64,000 bases of DNA from assembly GCA_037042915.1 (NCBI GenBank), contig CM073200.1:1302001-1366000 (forward strand), written 5' to 3'. A program made the translations under genes and the position numbers. Source of the DNA: Auricularia sp. M13. Lineage: Eukaryota > Basidiomycota > Agaricomycetes > Auriculariales > Auriculariaceae. The notes under the pieces are model-generated. The model saw only the letters and a list, made by a program, of their open reading frames with translations. It had not been told where the DNA came from and did no database searches. This document shows, piece after piece, positions 1 through 12,367 of the stretch. The first letter of the stretch is position 1. The number at the start of each line of letters is the position of its first letter.

Positions 1-45
1 TGTCCAGCATTGTCACAAGTCTTCTCTCGCTCCTTCTAATTCACT

Positions 46-2491
46 ATGCGCTCATCCAACAGCGTCATAGTCTTTTTCTCCGCGCTTCTCACTAGCTGCT
101 TGGCTTTGTGAGTGGCCACAATGACATGCACCAATATCCCATGCTCATCGTCTCCGCCCACAGGTCAATAGCTCCTCAGCCCAGGTCGATTGCTCCCCAG
201 CCTGACCACTATCCGACGAAATGTACCAACGACCAGTCGCGTCTATGCTGGGATGGCAAATATGATATCAACACCAACTATTACACGAGCGGTCCCCGCA
301 CGGGCAAGACTGTCAGGGTGCGTATGGCTCCATCGGGATTGTCACGTCCCGCGCTCATGCATACATACCGACAGTACAACCTGGAGCTCAAGAACGTTAC
401 CCTCTCCCCGGACGGCATTCCCACGCAGTTCCTCACGATCAATGGACAGATCCCGGGGCCGACGCTCTACGCGAACTGGGGAGACACCATCGAGGTCAAT
501 TTTCCCCATGTGCAGCCAACTCCAGGATCTGACGAGGATGACTTGCAGGTGCACGTAACAAACAAGATGCACGACAACGGGTGAGTATTGTTCGTGTTAG
601 TTTCCCGGGGGCAATCATTGAGACTATCGGTGTTTAGTACCAGCATCCACTGGCACGGCATCCGTCAGCTTCATACCAACAAATATGACGGCGCCAACGG
701 CGTTACCGAATGTCCTCTTGCCCCAGGAGACACAAAGGTTTACAGGTTTGTCGCCGAGCAATACGGTATGCATCTTCTCCTTGGCTCTCGGGTCGGATGT
801 TGACTGTCTCCTAGGGACTAGCTGGTACCACAGCCATTACAGGTGCGCAGCAATGTCGACGATCTAGACAGGCTGGATTTAAGTCATCCATCAGCGTTCA
901 ATACGGCGACGGCGCTTGGGGCGCGATTCACATCAACGGGCCCGCGACTTCCGAGGTATGCAGTAACATTGCCTATGGGACGTGCCGACTGATTGTATCC
1001 TCAGTATGACATCGACCTTGGCACTATCACGCTCTCGGAGATCTACAACCAGACGGCGTTCCAGACGGGCTTCATCTCGCAGACCATCGAGCCCCCGCAG
1101 CCTATTCCTGCGCGCAACATTCTCATCAATGGCACGAACGTCAATGTGCAGAACCCTTCTCTGGGCAAGCGTTTCCAGACCACGTTCACTCCGGGCAAGA
1201 AGCATCGCTTGCGGTTCATCAACACGGCGGCAGACTGTGCGCTGCTATCCGCGCTACCAGACGAACTTGCTGACGCTCATTCCAGCGGTGTTCGTCGTAT
1301 CGCTCGACTCTCACAACATGACGGTCATCCAGAGTGACTTTGTCCCCATCCACCCGTACACGACGGATTCCATCTCCATTGCCATTGGCCAACGTTACGA
1401 TGTTATCATTGAGGCCAACCAGCCCGTCGCGAGCTACTGGCTCCGTACTGTCGTGCAGACTAACTGTGGCGAGACCAACGATAACACGCCGGAGCTGAAT
1501 CTCACTGGATTCATCGGTACATCTTCGTGATCTGATTCGGATGCAGAGAGCTAATCAGCATGGGACAGCTTACAAGGGATCCAAGGGACTTCCGACCACG
1601 AATGGCCCATTGCCGCCCACCAACCAAGATTGCCACGACGAAACACAGCTGGTGCCTTATCTACCGATAAAGGTCCCGAAGACCCAGTTAAGCAGCAGTG
1701 ATCAGTCTGTTGTCCCCATGAATGTCAGCGGTCCGGTCTCCGATGTCAACGACCTCGGCGATACTGTCACGCGCTGGCGTATTCACGGAGCCTCCATCGA
1801 TGTTGACTGGACGTACCCGACTCTCCAGCAACTCAAGGACCATAATAGGAGTACGCATGCGCTATATCTTATATGAATCCCGCTGTTGACTCTCGAGATA
1901 GCTAAGCCGTCAAACCCTATCTTCCTCGACAAGGCTGGCTACACGTATTGGATTATCGAGAACCAATTCATTGCGAACCATCCCATCCACTTGCATGGGT
2001 GAGTGTGCCTGCGTCTGGGGTGCCATTCTCAAGCTCACGTCGTACAGGCATGACTTCAATATCATTTATCAGTCCGGTGTCAATGCCGGACCCTTCGATC
2101 CCAACAGCGCCGTCTTGAACTTCAACAACCCGCCCCGGCGTGATGTTGCGACGCTGGCTGGAAATGGCTCCCTCGTCATTGCATTCAATGTACGCAACCG
2201 ATCGGCAGCGCGGCATGCGTTATTCTCACTCTGCATCTCATAGCTCGACAACCCCGGCGCCTGGCTCCTGCACTGTCACATCGCGTGGCATGTGTCTCAG
2301 GGATTGAGCGTGCAGCTTATTGAACGCCAGCAAGACATCTTCAAATACACTACTTTGGACAACGCCTGGGAGAAGACTTGCACAAACTTCAAGAAATGGT
2401 ACCCTACCAGGTCCGTCCAGCGCCTGGTACTGGTACCAGAGACTGACATTTTGATAGCATCTACGGCCCGAAGGATGACTCGGGTATCTGA
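46..2491 (+). CDS. Laccase-like multicopper oxidase of the ascomycete type, secreted
   Basis: This is a copper enzyme that should oxidise phenols or related donors and reduce O2 to water outside the cell. The start at 46 gives a hydrophobic signal-like N-terminus ([20 protein letters not shown]). About 12 short GT-AG introns (first two 108-163 and 318-374) leave one open frame of roughly 560 residues. All four copper motifs are present: HWHG near 650, HSH near 830, HPIHLHG near 1980-2000 plus HDF after an intron, and HCHIAWH near 2270. The residue ten after the Cys of HCHIAWH is Leu, the type-1 axial position. The motifs [11 protein letters not shown] and DNPGAW, and the C-terminus ending DSGI, resemble ascomycete laccases such as that of Melanocarpus rather than the usual basidiomycete laccases. 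The frame looks whole. The substrate is unknown. Confidence 0.9.
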
Positions 2492-3277
2492 GAAACTATC
2501 CACACACTCTTTTATTAACAGCGCCAACCACCCACCCACCTCTCCTTGGAATAATCGACGACAACATTAGCAATCAGCGTACTACTAATCACTATGTATC
2601 CCTGCAACAGCACATGCTATGTATCATGGCCATAACCTTATTTGCGGTACATTACCCCGGTACAATGGTAGTACAGTGCTACTATACATCCACGATCTCG
2701 TAGTAATACATTGTTTCCCTTTTTCAGACTTCGTCTTCGTTTGAGTGTGACGACTAAAGTCTTGAAACGCCCTTTTACCCTTGCATAGCTTACCCACTTA
2801 TCTTTCGAATTGCAAATTGAAGCCCGAAGCCTTGGGGTATATGGTGCACAATATATTGTGCTTTTTGAAACCCCGTCTCGGACCCTCTGGGATGCTCTTT
2901 CCCGACATCACAACCATACACCAGCGCAGCCGCGCCTACGTGCGCGCGCGAGATAGGTGGCTTACTCGGGTCTCGACTACATTTGCTGATTTCTAATCGG
3001 CTACTCTCGCGCAACTTAAGTATGAGCGACTGGGTCCCGCGACGATGTCACGGGCGGTTCACATTTTCACGACCACCTACGCCGCCTCGGTTTATGTGCG
3101 CCGCTGACCAGAGAGTCTCTTGAACTGTGGACTCGATGGGACCGTACACAGGGCTCGCGGCGTTGGACTTCAAATCTTGGCCCGCTCCTTCGAAGTCACT
3201 CGCCTGCCTCATCCGCCATGTGCTGGCCTCTCCCGCCCGCACCGGATCGCGAATTTATCGGTACATTCTCAAAGCGT
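2492..3277. other. Intergenic stretch between convergent genes
   Basis: This holds the 3' flanks of the laccase (+) and of the small gene on the minus strand. I see only short shadow frames and no motif that supports a gene. Confidence 0.5.
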
Positions 3278-3863
3278 TCATATTTGTAATGTGGCAGCGT
3301 ATGAACGAGCGTCTGTCACGGTCGCCTGCTCGTCTTTCTCCACGTGCTCCCACTCTTCGTGTGGCTCTGGCCCTTGTTGACCCTCGTCTCCGAGTGCGAT
3401 GACAGCGTCTAGTCCTCTCAAAACCTCATAGCTGTCCCGTTCTGGCGGTACGAGTTTAGCATCGCAGGCATGTGCCAATCTGCGAATGCAGAGCGCCGCC
3501 CTCACCTGTTATTGTCCTCCTGATCGTCCCAACGACCAATTCTTCGACAGGCGCTTCCACCGGCGGCCGTGTAGGCTGTTTCTCCGGATTCTGCCTCTCT
3601 CTTGCCCGCTGAGCCCACTCGTCCAGCAATTCGCGCTGTACATCGATGTCGCAGTCGTCGTCCATCTCGACGTCCCACAAAGGTACTTTATCGCGCTGCA
3701 GGCGCGCGCTCCTCGCGCGATTGTAATCTCGGATCTCCCAAGCGGCACGGTGGCTGGGCAGAAGACGCTTGCGGGCGTCATAGGTCTTGAGAGCGCGGTC
3801 GACGGCGTAAGCCTTGGTGCGGACTGCCTTTGAGTCCTCCGAGTCCATGGTGGTCTGGGACAT
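3278..3863 (-). CDS. Short charged hypothetical protein, two exons
   Basis: The family is not recognised. The start at 3863 (MSQTTMDSED) is chosen because the longer reading upstream begins with TTG, not ATG. Exon 1 ends at 3506. A 64-nt GT-AG intron (3442-3505) joins it to exon 2, which ends at the stop at 3278, giving about 173 residues. The protein is rich in Arg, Lys, Glu and Asp. It has a basic helix-like middle (DYNRARSARLQRDK), an acidic patch (DVEMDDDCDID) and a Pro/Glu-rich linker, with no signal peptide or membrane span. The clean splice that keeps the frame open on both sides supports a real gene. A nuclear or scaffold role would be a guess. Confidence 0.55.
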
Positions 3864-4978
3864 CGTGTGTGCGGTCAACGGCGTTCATGCCAAAGGATAT
3901 ATATACTGTACTGCCCTTGGTCGAGTCAGCTTGTTCAGATGCATGGACTGCCACCATGTCGGCACCGCCATCGGATCCCGACTGCTAGTTCGTCATTCAA
4001 TGACTCCCCGCCAGCAGAGGTCGGGCGTATCCCCTCACCTCGCGTGTTGTGCGCGAGTCTTCCACTTCTTCCTTGACGTTAAACTTCAATTTACTATCTG
4101 GGGTATTGGCTGTCAATGATTGATGCAGGCCCAGTAGAAGCGAATCACTGGGAGTACAACTCGTCCTGAGTTCTAAAATGACAGACGAGGTCCTCCGTCG
4201 CTGTAGCGCTTGCACTACGCAGTAGATCCACTGCTAAACCCGTTCATACCCGGAGATAGATTCGAGAGGCCGCACTCTGATCGCGCGAGCCGCGGAGAGA
4301 TGCCAGGAGAGCGGACGATCCCGCAGTTGCACGCGGCGCTCGTCACTCATTCTTGACTCTTGCCCAAAGCTTCACCTCCGCCAAAATTGTTCGCCCTGTT
4401 TCAGACGCGCGGAGCACGCCGTGTTGATGCACTGTGCCGGGCACAGCGACCACTGGCAGATTCCTCTGGCACTCTGATCCCCGATTCTACTACTGCGCGT
4501 GTAAGCTTGTCCGCCACTTATGTGCCGTTACTATGTTACTCATTCCCTTCAGCTCCGGACTTTCCTTGCGGAATATATACGTTATAGTCTTCCTCTGAGT
4601 CTTCTACCTAGCTTGGGGGATGTACAACGTCCGTCATCAGTCGCAGGCCCCGGCATTTCGCAGACTTATGAATCACCCCTCGCAGTCGCACGCAATGTTC
4701 ATCCCATTGTTTCACATATGCGTGCCAATCGACCTGAGATACCATCGCATTAACAGCGTCCGGGCGTTCGCGTTTGATAGCTTCTGTGTTATTCTCATGA
4801 TGCTCTACCTTCTGCTCGCGCGCCTTGTGGCATCCGGCCTCCAGGCTTTCATGGCTTTTTTTTTTTTTTGCTTTCTGAAGATTACATAAGCGTGTCGGGC
4901 CGAGGAAAGGACGCAGTCGGATGACGCCGGTTCGCACCTTGTCTTTCCGACGCTACCAACACCTACGCCACTGGTGCC
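3864..4978. other. Divergent intergenic region with a poly-T tract
   Basis: This 1.1 kb region lies between two divergent genes and probably holds both promoters. A run of about 12 T at 4857-4869 lies some 110 bases before the PX-gene start, a common feature of fungal promoters. No supportable coding region was seen. Confidence 0.5.
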
Positions 4979-5921
4979 ATGGCCGCCCCTACTGCTGCAA
5001 CACGTCTGAAACCGACACCAGCGCGGCCCATATCGGCTGTATTGTCATCAGATATGGCTTCCTCCTCGTCAGCCGTTCGCAGCCCCATCCCGCCAGCCTC
5101 CCCAATCGACTCAGACGCACTGGCAGACTCGCTGCACGATCTCACAGATACTGACGCCGAGTATGAAGTGCGTTTATTCTCTTCTCCCGGTTTTAATCCA
5201 GCTAACCATTTTTCGTTTCCATTTTTAGGCGATGGAACACCCGTTCGCACATACGACGCAGCTGATAGAGGTCGTGCACGACTCAGCAGATGAACATATA
5301 GACCTCGCCGCTGAACGCGCATTCTACGACCAATTCCCTGGCTTGGACGAACGGGCGTCCTTGGACGGCCGGACGTCGTTGGACGGCGGCCGCAGTGTCA
5401 GCAGACGGTCATTGGACGGACGGTCATTATTTAGTGCGGACATCATGCTTGGCGAGTCTTTGGGCGAATCCAAAACGTTTGCGCGAGATGTGCGGCTAGG
5501 GGGATGGACGACAGTGGGGAACACTTATGTCGGTGCGTGGAATCGTTGTACCAGACGAGTATTCGGCGGCGGCTCAGTGCAAACCAATATTAGTGTACGA
5601 CTGCGTAATTACAACAAAAGAGGGCCTCGTGATACACGCCCTCAAGCGGTACTCCGCCTTTGAGAAGCTCGCCACGGCTCTGCGCCGCTCGTTGCCCAAA
5701 GCACAGCACAAACAGATCCCGCGCCTCCCGCCGAAGAATCCTCTTGGTGCGCGTCCTGACGTCTTCTTGATGGGAAGCCGTCCCTAACATTGTGCCCAGC
5801 CAAGCATCGGCCAGCATTTCTGGAGCGGAGACGGCGCATGTTGCAGGCATGGCTCCTCGCTGTCCTACTTCATCCTGTGCTTGGAGCTACTGACGCTGCG
5901 CGCGAATGGGTCCTCGATTAG
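4979..5921 (+). CDS. PX-domain protein, Ypt35-like
   Basis: This is a probable phosphoinositide-binding adaptor on endosome or vacuole membranes. The N-terminal third (start at 4979, MAAPTAATRL) is a Ser/Pro-rich disordered tail. An intron (about 5169-5229) is followed by three SLDGR-type repeats at 5354-5430. The PX core follows: GGWTTVGNTYV, then VYDCVITTKEGL, the phosphate-binding patch RYSAFEKL, and RLPPKNPL as the Pro-rich PX loop. An intron at about 5745-5798 leads to a last exon reading RPAFLERRRRMLQ and ending at 5921, the usual end of a PX fold. At 5524-5527 the frame changes between GNTYV and the next conserved block. The only GT-AG solution there is a 22-nt segment (5531-5552), so either a micro-intron or a one-base difference is involved. 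Family assignment is secure; the exact structure is not. Confidence 0.75.
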
Positions 5922-7425
5922 CCGGAACTATCTTCGGCCGGCTTGCTGTCATATGCATCGTTACTTACATTGCGCTCATGACATGTTCCCCAATCGTCAA
6001 TATCAAGGTCGCCAGTGTCAGCGGCATCTGCGTGGCCGTCTGGCCATCCCTAACCTTCAAGCCTTCTTGGAGGCTGCTTGGAGGCCAAACCTGGCGTGCG
6101 CTTCGATGACCGCGGTATATGCTATTCGGCGGACACTACCCCTCGCTTTCAACACCTTTGCTTGCAACCGAATCAAGCACATTGTCTTCGGAACTCTCGT
6201 TCTATTCTACATGGATCTCATGCCTCGCAGTCGATTGCGCACCACCTGTTGCTAGCAGCGGCCTCTGCAATGCCAAACTCACCTCGGGGCAAACTGCCGC
6301 TAGGTTTGCTCATCATTTCGGAAACATGACAAGGGCAGCCTCTCATCCCAGAGCTCGACGCGTTGTGCACGTTCTTGACGACGACACCTATGTTGGTTCT
6401 GATGCGTGTGCAAAATCATGGATTACTGGAACGTATGCTGGACTGTGCCTGCGCGAAAGCTGCTGTGTTGTAGTACATACATGATCTGCAACTCTCTGCT
6501 CGCTGATTGTTGGAAACCTGTGAACTCCGCAGCCAGCCTCTGTAACCTTGAACTCATCATGAGATCAGGAGCCAGCCTCACTCCGGAACTGAAGTATGCG
6601 TGAAGGCCGATAATTCTGGATCTGATTCAAGGCTTCGGCAACTACGAATGTCTGGGATTCGGTCTCATGCGTCGCCACGAAACCGTCGCTGTCCTAGGTA
6701 CGACTATTCCAAGCCAGAAACAGACCGCGTTCCCTTGGGTCGAAGTCGCTGGCTTTCTGCTTCGTAGAGACCCTGTCTCGTTAGCACCGCGCTGTACGGC
6801 TGTCCACGACCCGTGCCTTCTGCAAACCGGTCATTGGCTTTCCCCCATTGCGCCATACCTATTCCGTGCGTCCGCGCGGTACGATTTCATATACGCAAGG
6901 TTCTTCGTGGCTCCTGGGCCACTGCGACCGCAGGAATCGCAATTAGCGCATGAGTCTTGACGTCAGCTTGCGCCAGCCTCGGGAGAGCTTGGTCTCGTGC
7001 TAAGACGAGATTGCGCAAGGCAGGACCGCAGGTCCTTGTGATACAGTAATATCGTGTACGCAACCCTCTTGCCAGGACCATGTTGATTCCGGTATCCTGG
7101 CACCTCCGCTTTCTCAGCTTGGTAAACAGAGATTCTCACGATTGGTCCACATGCAGTAATGAGTCGAAGACATCTGTAGACGCTGGGGAGAATCCCGGAT
7201 GCCGAGAATTGTTTCAATGGCTTGATAATCAGCGGGGTCAGATATTCACGAGCGACGTCTCATTTCGAAGTCGCGATCGGGGTGACTGCGGCGCAGGTTA
7301 CAGGGATCGGGGGATTATCGATTACTGAGGGATGCATGATGGAAGGCTACATTCCTGGTCCCAAGCGACAAACAGCACCCAACTAGCTAGTCCCCAGTGT
7401 CTAATACTTTTCTCAGCTTTGCGCC
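5922..7425. other. Gene-poor stretch
   Basis: This 1.5 kb lies between the PX gene and the first 7-TM gene, which point toward each other. Short open frames occur on both strands, but none carries a family motif or joins by convincing splice sites. I see nothing I can name. Confidence 0.45.
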
Positions 7426-8851
7426 TCACACGCTGTACTCGTCGCGATGGCTGAAATACAATTTCAGGCGACGGAGGTGTCCGACAAGACGATAGCGTAC
7501 CTGTCGAACTGTTTCATGGCGTAGTTGCTGCTCTTGTGCACCGTCGCCTGCTCATCGTCGTACTTATCGACGGTGACAGTGACGTTGAGTGCTTCTGCAC
7601 GGCGGCCGTTCGAGAAATGTTCGATCCCGCCAGACACGGTGTTCGAACGCTGAGTCGTGGCGAGTCGCGACGAGGGTTCGTGGTACAGCACCAGAGCTCG
7701 GTGCATGCGTGTCGCACAGAGCATGATCACCGTGACTACAACTATCATGAATAGGCGTAACGCCAGCAGACGAGTTCTTACTGGCATAACTATTTGCTGT
7801 TTGTGAGATGGCGTCGTTCAGGTCCAAGTACAGTATCACGATTACGAAGAGATACGCTGCTGAGATGCTAATTGCGTATGCGATGCCCTGCGGTGTACGT
7901 CAGCATTTGAAAGAGACGCACTAGGGGCGAATCCACCTGTTGGAGCATGAAAGCCCACAGGCTGCCCGGGTGAGCCTTCCGCGCGCGAAGCAGGAAGAAC
8001 ATCATCAAGGAGAGGCAAACGGCATCGAAAGCGAATGCCATGACAGTATTAAGCTGGTGGGCCTTTATACCGACCGCTCCGCATATGTGGAACGCTTCTA
8101 TGTATATGCCGTCGGACTGCCGAATGCGTTAGCGCATGCGGAATGCCCGTCGACAGCTTCCATACGTGGTACATCCCCCAAATTACAGTTGCCCACATGG
8201 ACGCGTAGAAGGCGGCAAGGAAGCCGATGAGGTAGAGATTGCGCGATGACAGTGCAGACCTAAATCAACTTTGTACGTGTCACAACAGAGCTGGAGCAGG
8301 GATACGCACACGCGGAGGAGAAGCAACATAGACGTGAAAGCCCCGGCGCCGTATGCGGTGATCTGCAAGGCTTGTCAAGCGATTACTGACATGGTATTCG
8401 AGATTGCCTACGGAAACCGCATAATTCCAGGCCTGAGGGCGGATGAGGATGAATGAGGCCAGCATAACGATGACTTACTTGACAATTAATGGGCTCGAAT
8501 ACGTTGCTTATCCGCACACCAACAATCCAGACGGCCAAACCAAGGTAACGTGTCAAAAAGTAGCTCTGCGCAGGTGAGTGAGGTAGAAGGACTTGAGGAT
8601 GGTCGGAGCGTACCACTGCGGCAAGCGTCCATCTCTTCTTGCCCCGAATATACAGCAGGTCAAAGTCGAACGAAGTGACAAATTCCCATAGATATATCCC
8701 GAAGATGATGTGCACGGACAGAATGTAGGCGTCTGAAGCGAATCATGAGCGCGTGCAACCGAGGAAAAGGGGAAAGCGCTAGACACTAGTCTGTCAACAT
8801 TGACGTACGTATGCTCTTTGCCAAATGTTCCGGGCTCTGCAAGTTGACCAT
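7426..8851 (-). CDS. Seven-transmembrane protein, Agaricomycete-specific family (paralogue A)
   Basis: A membrane protein of unknown function, read from the start at 8851 (MVNLQSPEHL) through about nine short introns. The spliced product shows seven hydrophobic spans in order: YILSVHIIFGIYLWEF, SYFLTRYLGLAVWIVGVRI, a span ending TSMLLLLRV, IGFLAAFYASMWATVIWGMY, LMMFFLLRA, YAISISAAYLFVIVILY and VTVIMLCATRMHRALVLY. A hydrophilic tail follows with NVTVTVDKYDD. The marker motifs WEF.TSFDFD, P-I-N-C-Q and NDAISQTAN recur in paralogues at 10911-12367 and 59732-61157. The end is uncertain. A splice after the FDR codons, at the same place as in paralogue B, gives a stop at 7426; unspliced reading stops at 7464. 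It may be receptor-like, but no ligand or G-protein motif is evident. Confidence 0.72.
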
Positions 8852-10910
8852 CTTCAGTACAGTGACCAGGGGTGGGACAGCGTCACGCCGGACGACAAGG
8901 GAAAGAGTGTGGGGTAACGAAGCAAGAGGCCTCCACCGTGGCACCAGGAGCAATGCAAGAGCTTGGCCCTTTATTTCAATCAGCGACGGTTGCACAGGGG
9001 GGGGGGCTCGAAGATCAGAGACGCCATTTTACAGAAGTCTGATGGTTGATTGGGATCTCACGTGGCGCCCCCACAAGGTACGACTATTAAGGTACGCGGC
9101 TGCATACTTATAGTCTACTTGGTGGAATTAAACATTTGCTTCCTTCTGTCAGCCGGTGCGGGAGGGCGCGCAACGCATGCTGGCCAGTCGAGGGGACACA
9201 GTTGAGAGGTTCCACAAACGGACGACTTTCCCGAACTTGCGAAGCCGATGTGGCGATGCAGACCCGCGGAAACCCGGATGACCGAGCCGACCGCAGTAAT
9301 CGGAAGTCTATTATATATCCCGTTCAATTGCCATAGAGTATATACTCCGGCACTATTGTTTCACTCCTGCGCAATACATACTGTGCATATAGTATCATCC
9401 GCGTCTGATTAAAGACACCGATTGCGTCGACTCGACATAGAGTTCAAGGCGTACCTGGTGATTGCCTAATTCCAGACACTTGGGCAAGTTAAACGTGGTC
9501 CATACATAACTGAAGAAAAAGAGATTCAGAAGAGTTATAATGCGAGGAATATTGAGGAAGAACTCACCGTACTGCACGCAGTGCGCGGATCGGGGCGCGC
9601 TCCCGGCAAATCCCGGGAGATCACGTGCCCCTGGGAATCATCACTGCATAGTATTCTCGTAATAAACAGCGAAGCTCATCGCATTCACGTCGTTATAAGC
9701 TCTCTTCTCTTTGTCTTGCTGTCTTTTGGCGGCTCAGACCTATATTATACACACGACTTCAATCACACAACACCGCTATATCGACAGCATGCAGCTACTG
9801 AGCGAATCTGTCACTGGCGGCCGGCCGGTTGAACAGCACACTGATTGGAGCCTTGAAGTTCATTGTGGCCATGGTGCACAACTGGACTCCATTTCAGGGC
9901 CGTCCGCACCAAACTGCTGTGGCGGCTTCTGCGAGTTTTAAACCAAGGTCTGAAAATCATTTAGGCCAGCAAAACCAGATCTTACAAACCCTTATAAGAC
10001 ACGCCGTTGAATGGACGGGACTCTAAACGACGACTTGCCGACGCTGATACAGGTACCACAACTCGCATGCAGCGGCTTATCTACTGTATTTATAAGAAGC
10101 ATGCCAGAGTAGCTAATAACAACCTTCTCTTTTCGCCTGGATTATGTGCATTCATCGGTGACAAAAATGAGAATGCCGCGTAGTTGTCATCGGAGTACAA
10201 GGGGGGAACGGATCTTTTTGCTCTTCGACCCGTACGTTTACTTCACCGAACCTAAAGGGGTTCATGAAGGACAGGCACCAGATTTCGTGCATGCCTTAAA
10301 ATCTTGGTGCTCCCGTTGGCATTGGACACGCTCAGAAGTTCTCGACGCACGGGCTCGACCACGGGCACTGGCCAGGTATCATCGAGATTCATCCGCTCCA
10401 CGTCTTCTTTGCGCCGTGCCAGGCGGGGTACTCAAGGGCTTCCATTACGACGGATCTCTAGCAACCTGATAATCGTTCCACCTGATAAAGAAGCCCAATC
10501 TCGTATCACCGACTACCGATTTGGGCTTTGCGTCCTGCGGCGTGGACTTAAAGAGGTGCATTTCTTTCTACAGTTTTCGGTCGTCATAACCCTATATTTT
10601 ATGCGGTCAAGCATGGACTTCTGGAAGTCCTCGCAGTTGGCCTGGCCCAGGCAACTGGCGCGATGATTCGGCCGCTGTGCGGTGCGTGGGATGCACGGCA
10701 TGCCAAACGGGCAAGTCTTGCAGTTAATCATTATACCGATATGTCACCTCCGTCCGCCGCATGTGCGCAGCACACTTCTGTGTGCGGGAGCGAAGAGTGA
10801 TAGATGGCGATCTAACAACATAAACAACTTGGTATATTATCCCAGCTGTTCTATCCGGGTTCCCCGCTGCCACCAACACCTTCACCCACTCGCAGGCGTA
10901 CTCCTCAAGG
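8852..10910. other. Long intergenic region between divergent 7-TM paralogues
   Basis: This 2 kb should hold the promoters of both 7-TM genes. A run of ten G is at 8997-9006, and AT-rich TATA-like stretches are near 9312 and 9353. A minus-strand frame at 9395-9577 has a hydrophobic segment (NIPRIITLLNLFFF) but no family match. A plus-strand frame near 10146-10469 is not recognised either. No gene is claimed. Confidence 0.45.
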
Positions 10911-12367
10911 ATGGTGAACCTGAAGGACCCTGTTCATCTGGGGAATAGCGTCCGTGAGTGCAAATCAGGGCTAAGCAGGCGCGCTTTGTTCTTGACTCCC
11001 TTAACAGAGGCCTACATCGTCTGCGCGCACATCATCTTCGGCATTTACTTCTGGGAATGGGTCAATACTCTCGACTTCGACTTTCTGTATATTCGGCGAC
11101 AGAAGAGGATGACTCTGGCAGCAGTGGTACGTACGTACGAGTTCTCGTAGGTCATTGCTGACGATCACGGTATGCAGAGCTTCTTCTTGACCCGCTACCT
11201 GTGTCTGTGCACCTGGATTATCGGCATCGTCATCTGCAACGCCTTCAAACCCATTGACTGTCGAGTAAGTATCCCGATAGCAATCAGCCTGCATCTCACA
11301 CGTCACGTAGGCGTGGACATATGCCCTTACGGTACGCACAGCTTTCTTGACATAGATCGCGCGCCGACCGAATTGCAGATTGCAGCGTATGGCACTGCCG
11401 CATCCACTTCTATGTTGCTTCTCCTCAGAGTGTGGGTAGTCGTTGTGCCCACACGGACGCCGTGAGTTCTCACTCTCCTGAACAGCTCTGCGGTGTCGTC
11501 CAGAAACTGGTACATTATCAGCTTTCTCATCGTATTCTATGGAGCGGAGTGGGGCACAGTCATATGGGGGATGTATAATGTAAGAGCTTCCCGAGCTCAC
11601 GGTCACATATCGATGCTGAACATCCACTAGTCGGACGGGATCTACATCGCCGCATACCACATCTGCAGCGGCGTTGGTATTCAGTCTCACCAGATCAACA
11701 CCGTCTTGCAATTTTCATTCGACCTGACCTGCCTAGCGCTCATGATGTTCTTCCTGCTGCGCAGCCACCGTGCTCAACCTGGTAGTTTATGGGGATTCAT
11801 GTTGCGCCAGGTACCGTACACTTGTTGAGCGCTCGCGCATCGTCCCGCTCATGCTTGCAATCCAGGGAATGGCGTACACAGTGTGCATCTCAGTTGCCTA
11901 CATCCCCGTTGTAACTTTGCTGTTCCTCGACCTCAACGACGCTATCTCCCAGACAATCAACTGCTTCGGGTGTACGTGCAGCAGGTGGCTCCTGCCCCGC
12001 AGACGCTAATTTTTCTATTACAGTGCTGATCATCACTCTCTGCGCGACGCGGATGCATCGGAATCTCGTCCTTTATCACGAGCCGTCGTCCAAGATTGAG
12101 CTCTCCCGCTCCACCAACCTCGTCAATGCTACGACTGGCGGATTCATGCGGCGCCCGCCGCAGGACGCGCTCAGCGTCACGGTAACTGTGGATAAATACA
12201 ACGATAGACACGACGATCCTATTGCCACCCACAAGAGCGACGCGTATCCCATGAGTGATTTCAACAGGTACGCCGTTCCTTGACGTCGGGGTAGCTATGA
12301 TGGGAGCTGAGACGGTCGCAGACCACATATGGGCTACCCAAAGAAGGAACAATTAGGGCAGGTCTGA
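10911..12367 (+). CDS. Seven-transmembrane protein, Agaricomycete-specific family (paralogue B)
   Basis: This has the same family and intron layout as paralogue A but lies on the opposite strand. It starts at 10911 (MVNLKDPVHLGNSV). Spans seen include AYIVCAHIIFGIYFWEW, FFLTRYLCLCTWIIGIVI, a span ending STSMLLLLRV, a Trp-containing span near 11500-11580 and LTCLALMMFFLLRS. Two further spans follow, the last reading LLIITLCATRMHRNLVLY. The cytosolic-type tail has VTVTVDKYND and ends after FNR. A final intron (about 12268-12321) would add a short exon ending KKEQLGQV with a stop at 12367; without it the stop is at 12283. First-exon splice phase and the P-I-D-C-R site match paralogues A and C, which supports duplication with introns kept. 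The function is unknown. Confidence 0.75.

Noticed and set aside
9395-9577. Hydrophobic minus-strand frame
   Set aside because: It has one hydrophobic stretch but no family markers of the neighbouring 7-TM genes and no conserved splice sites.
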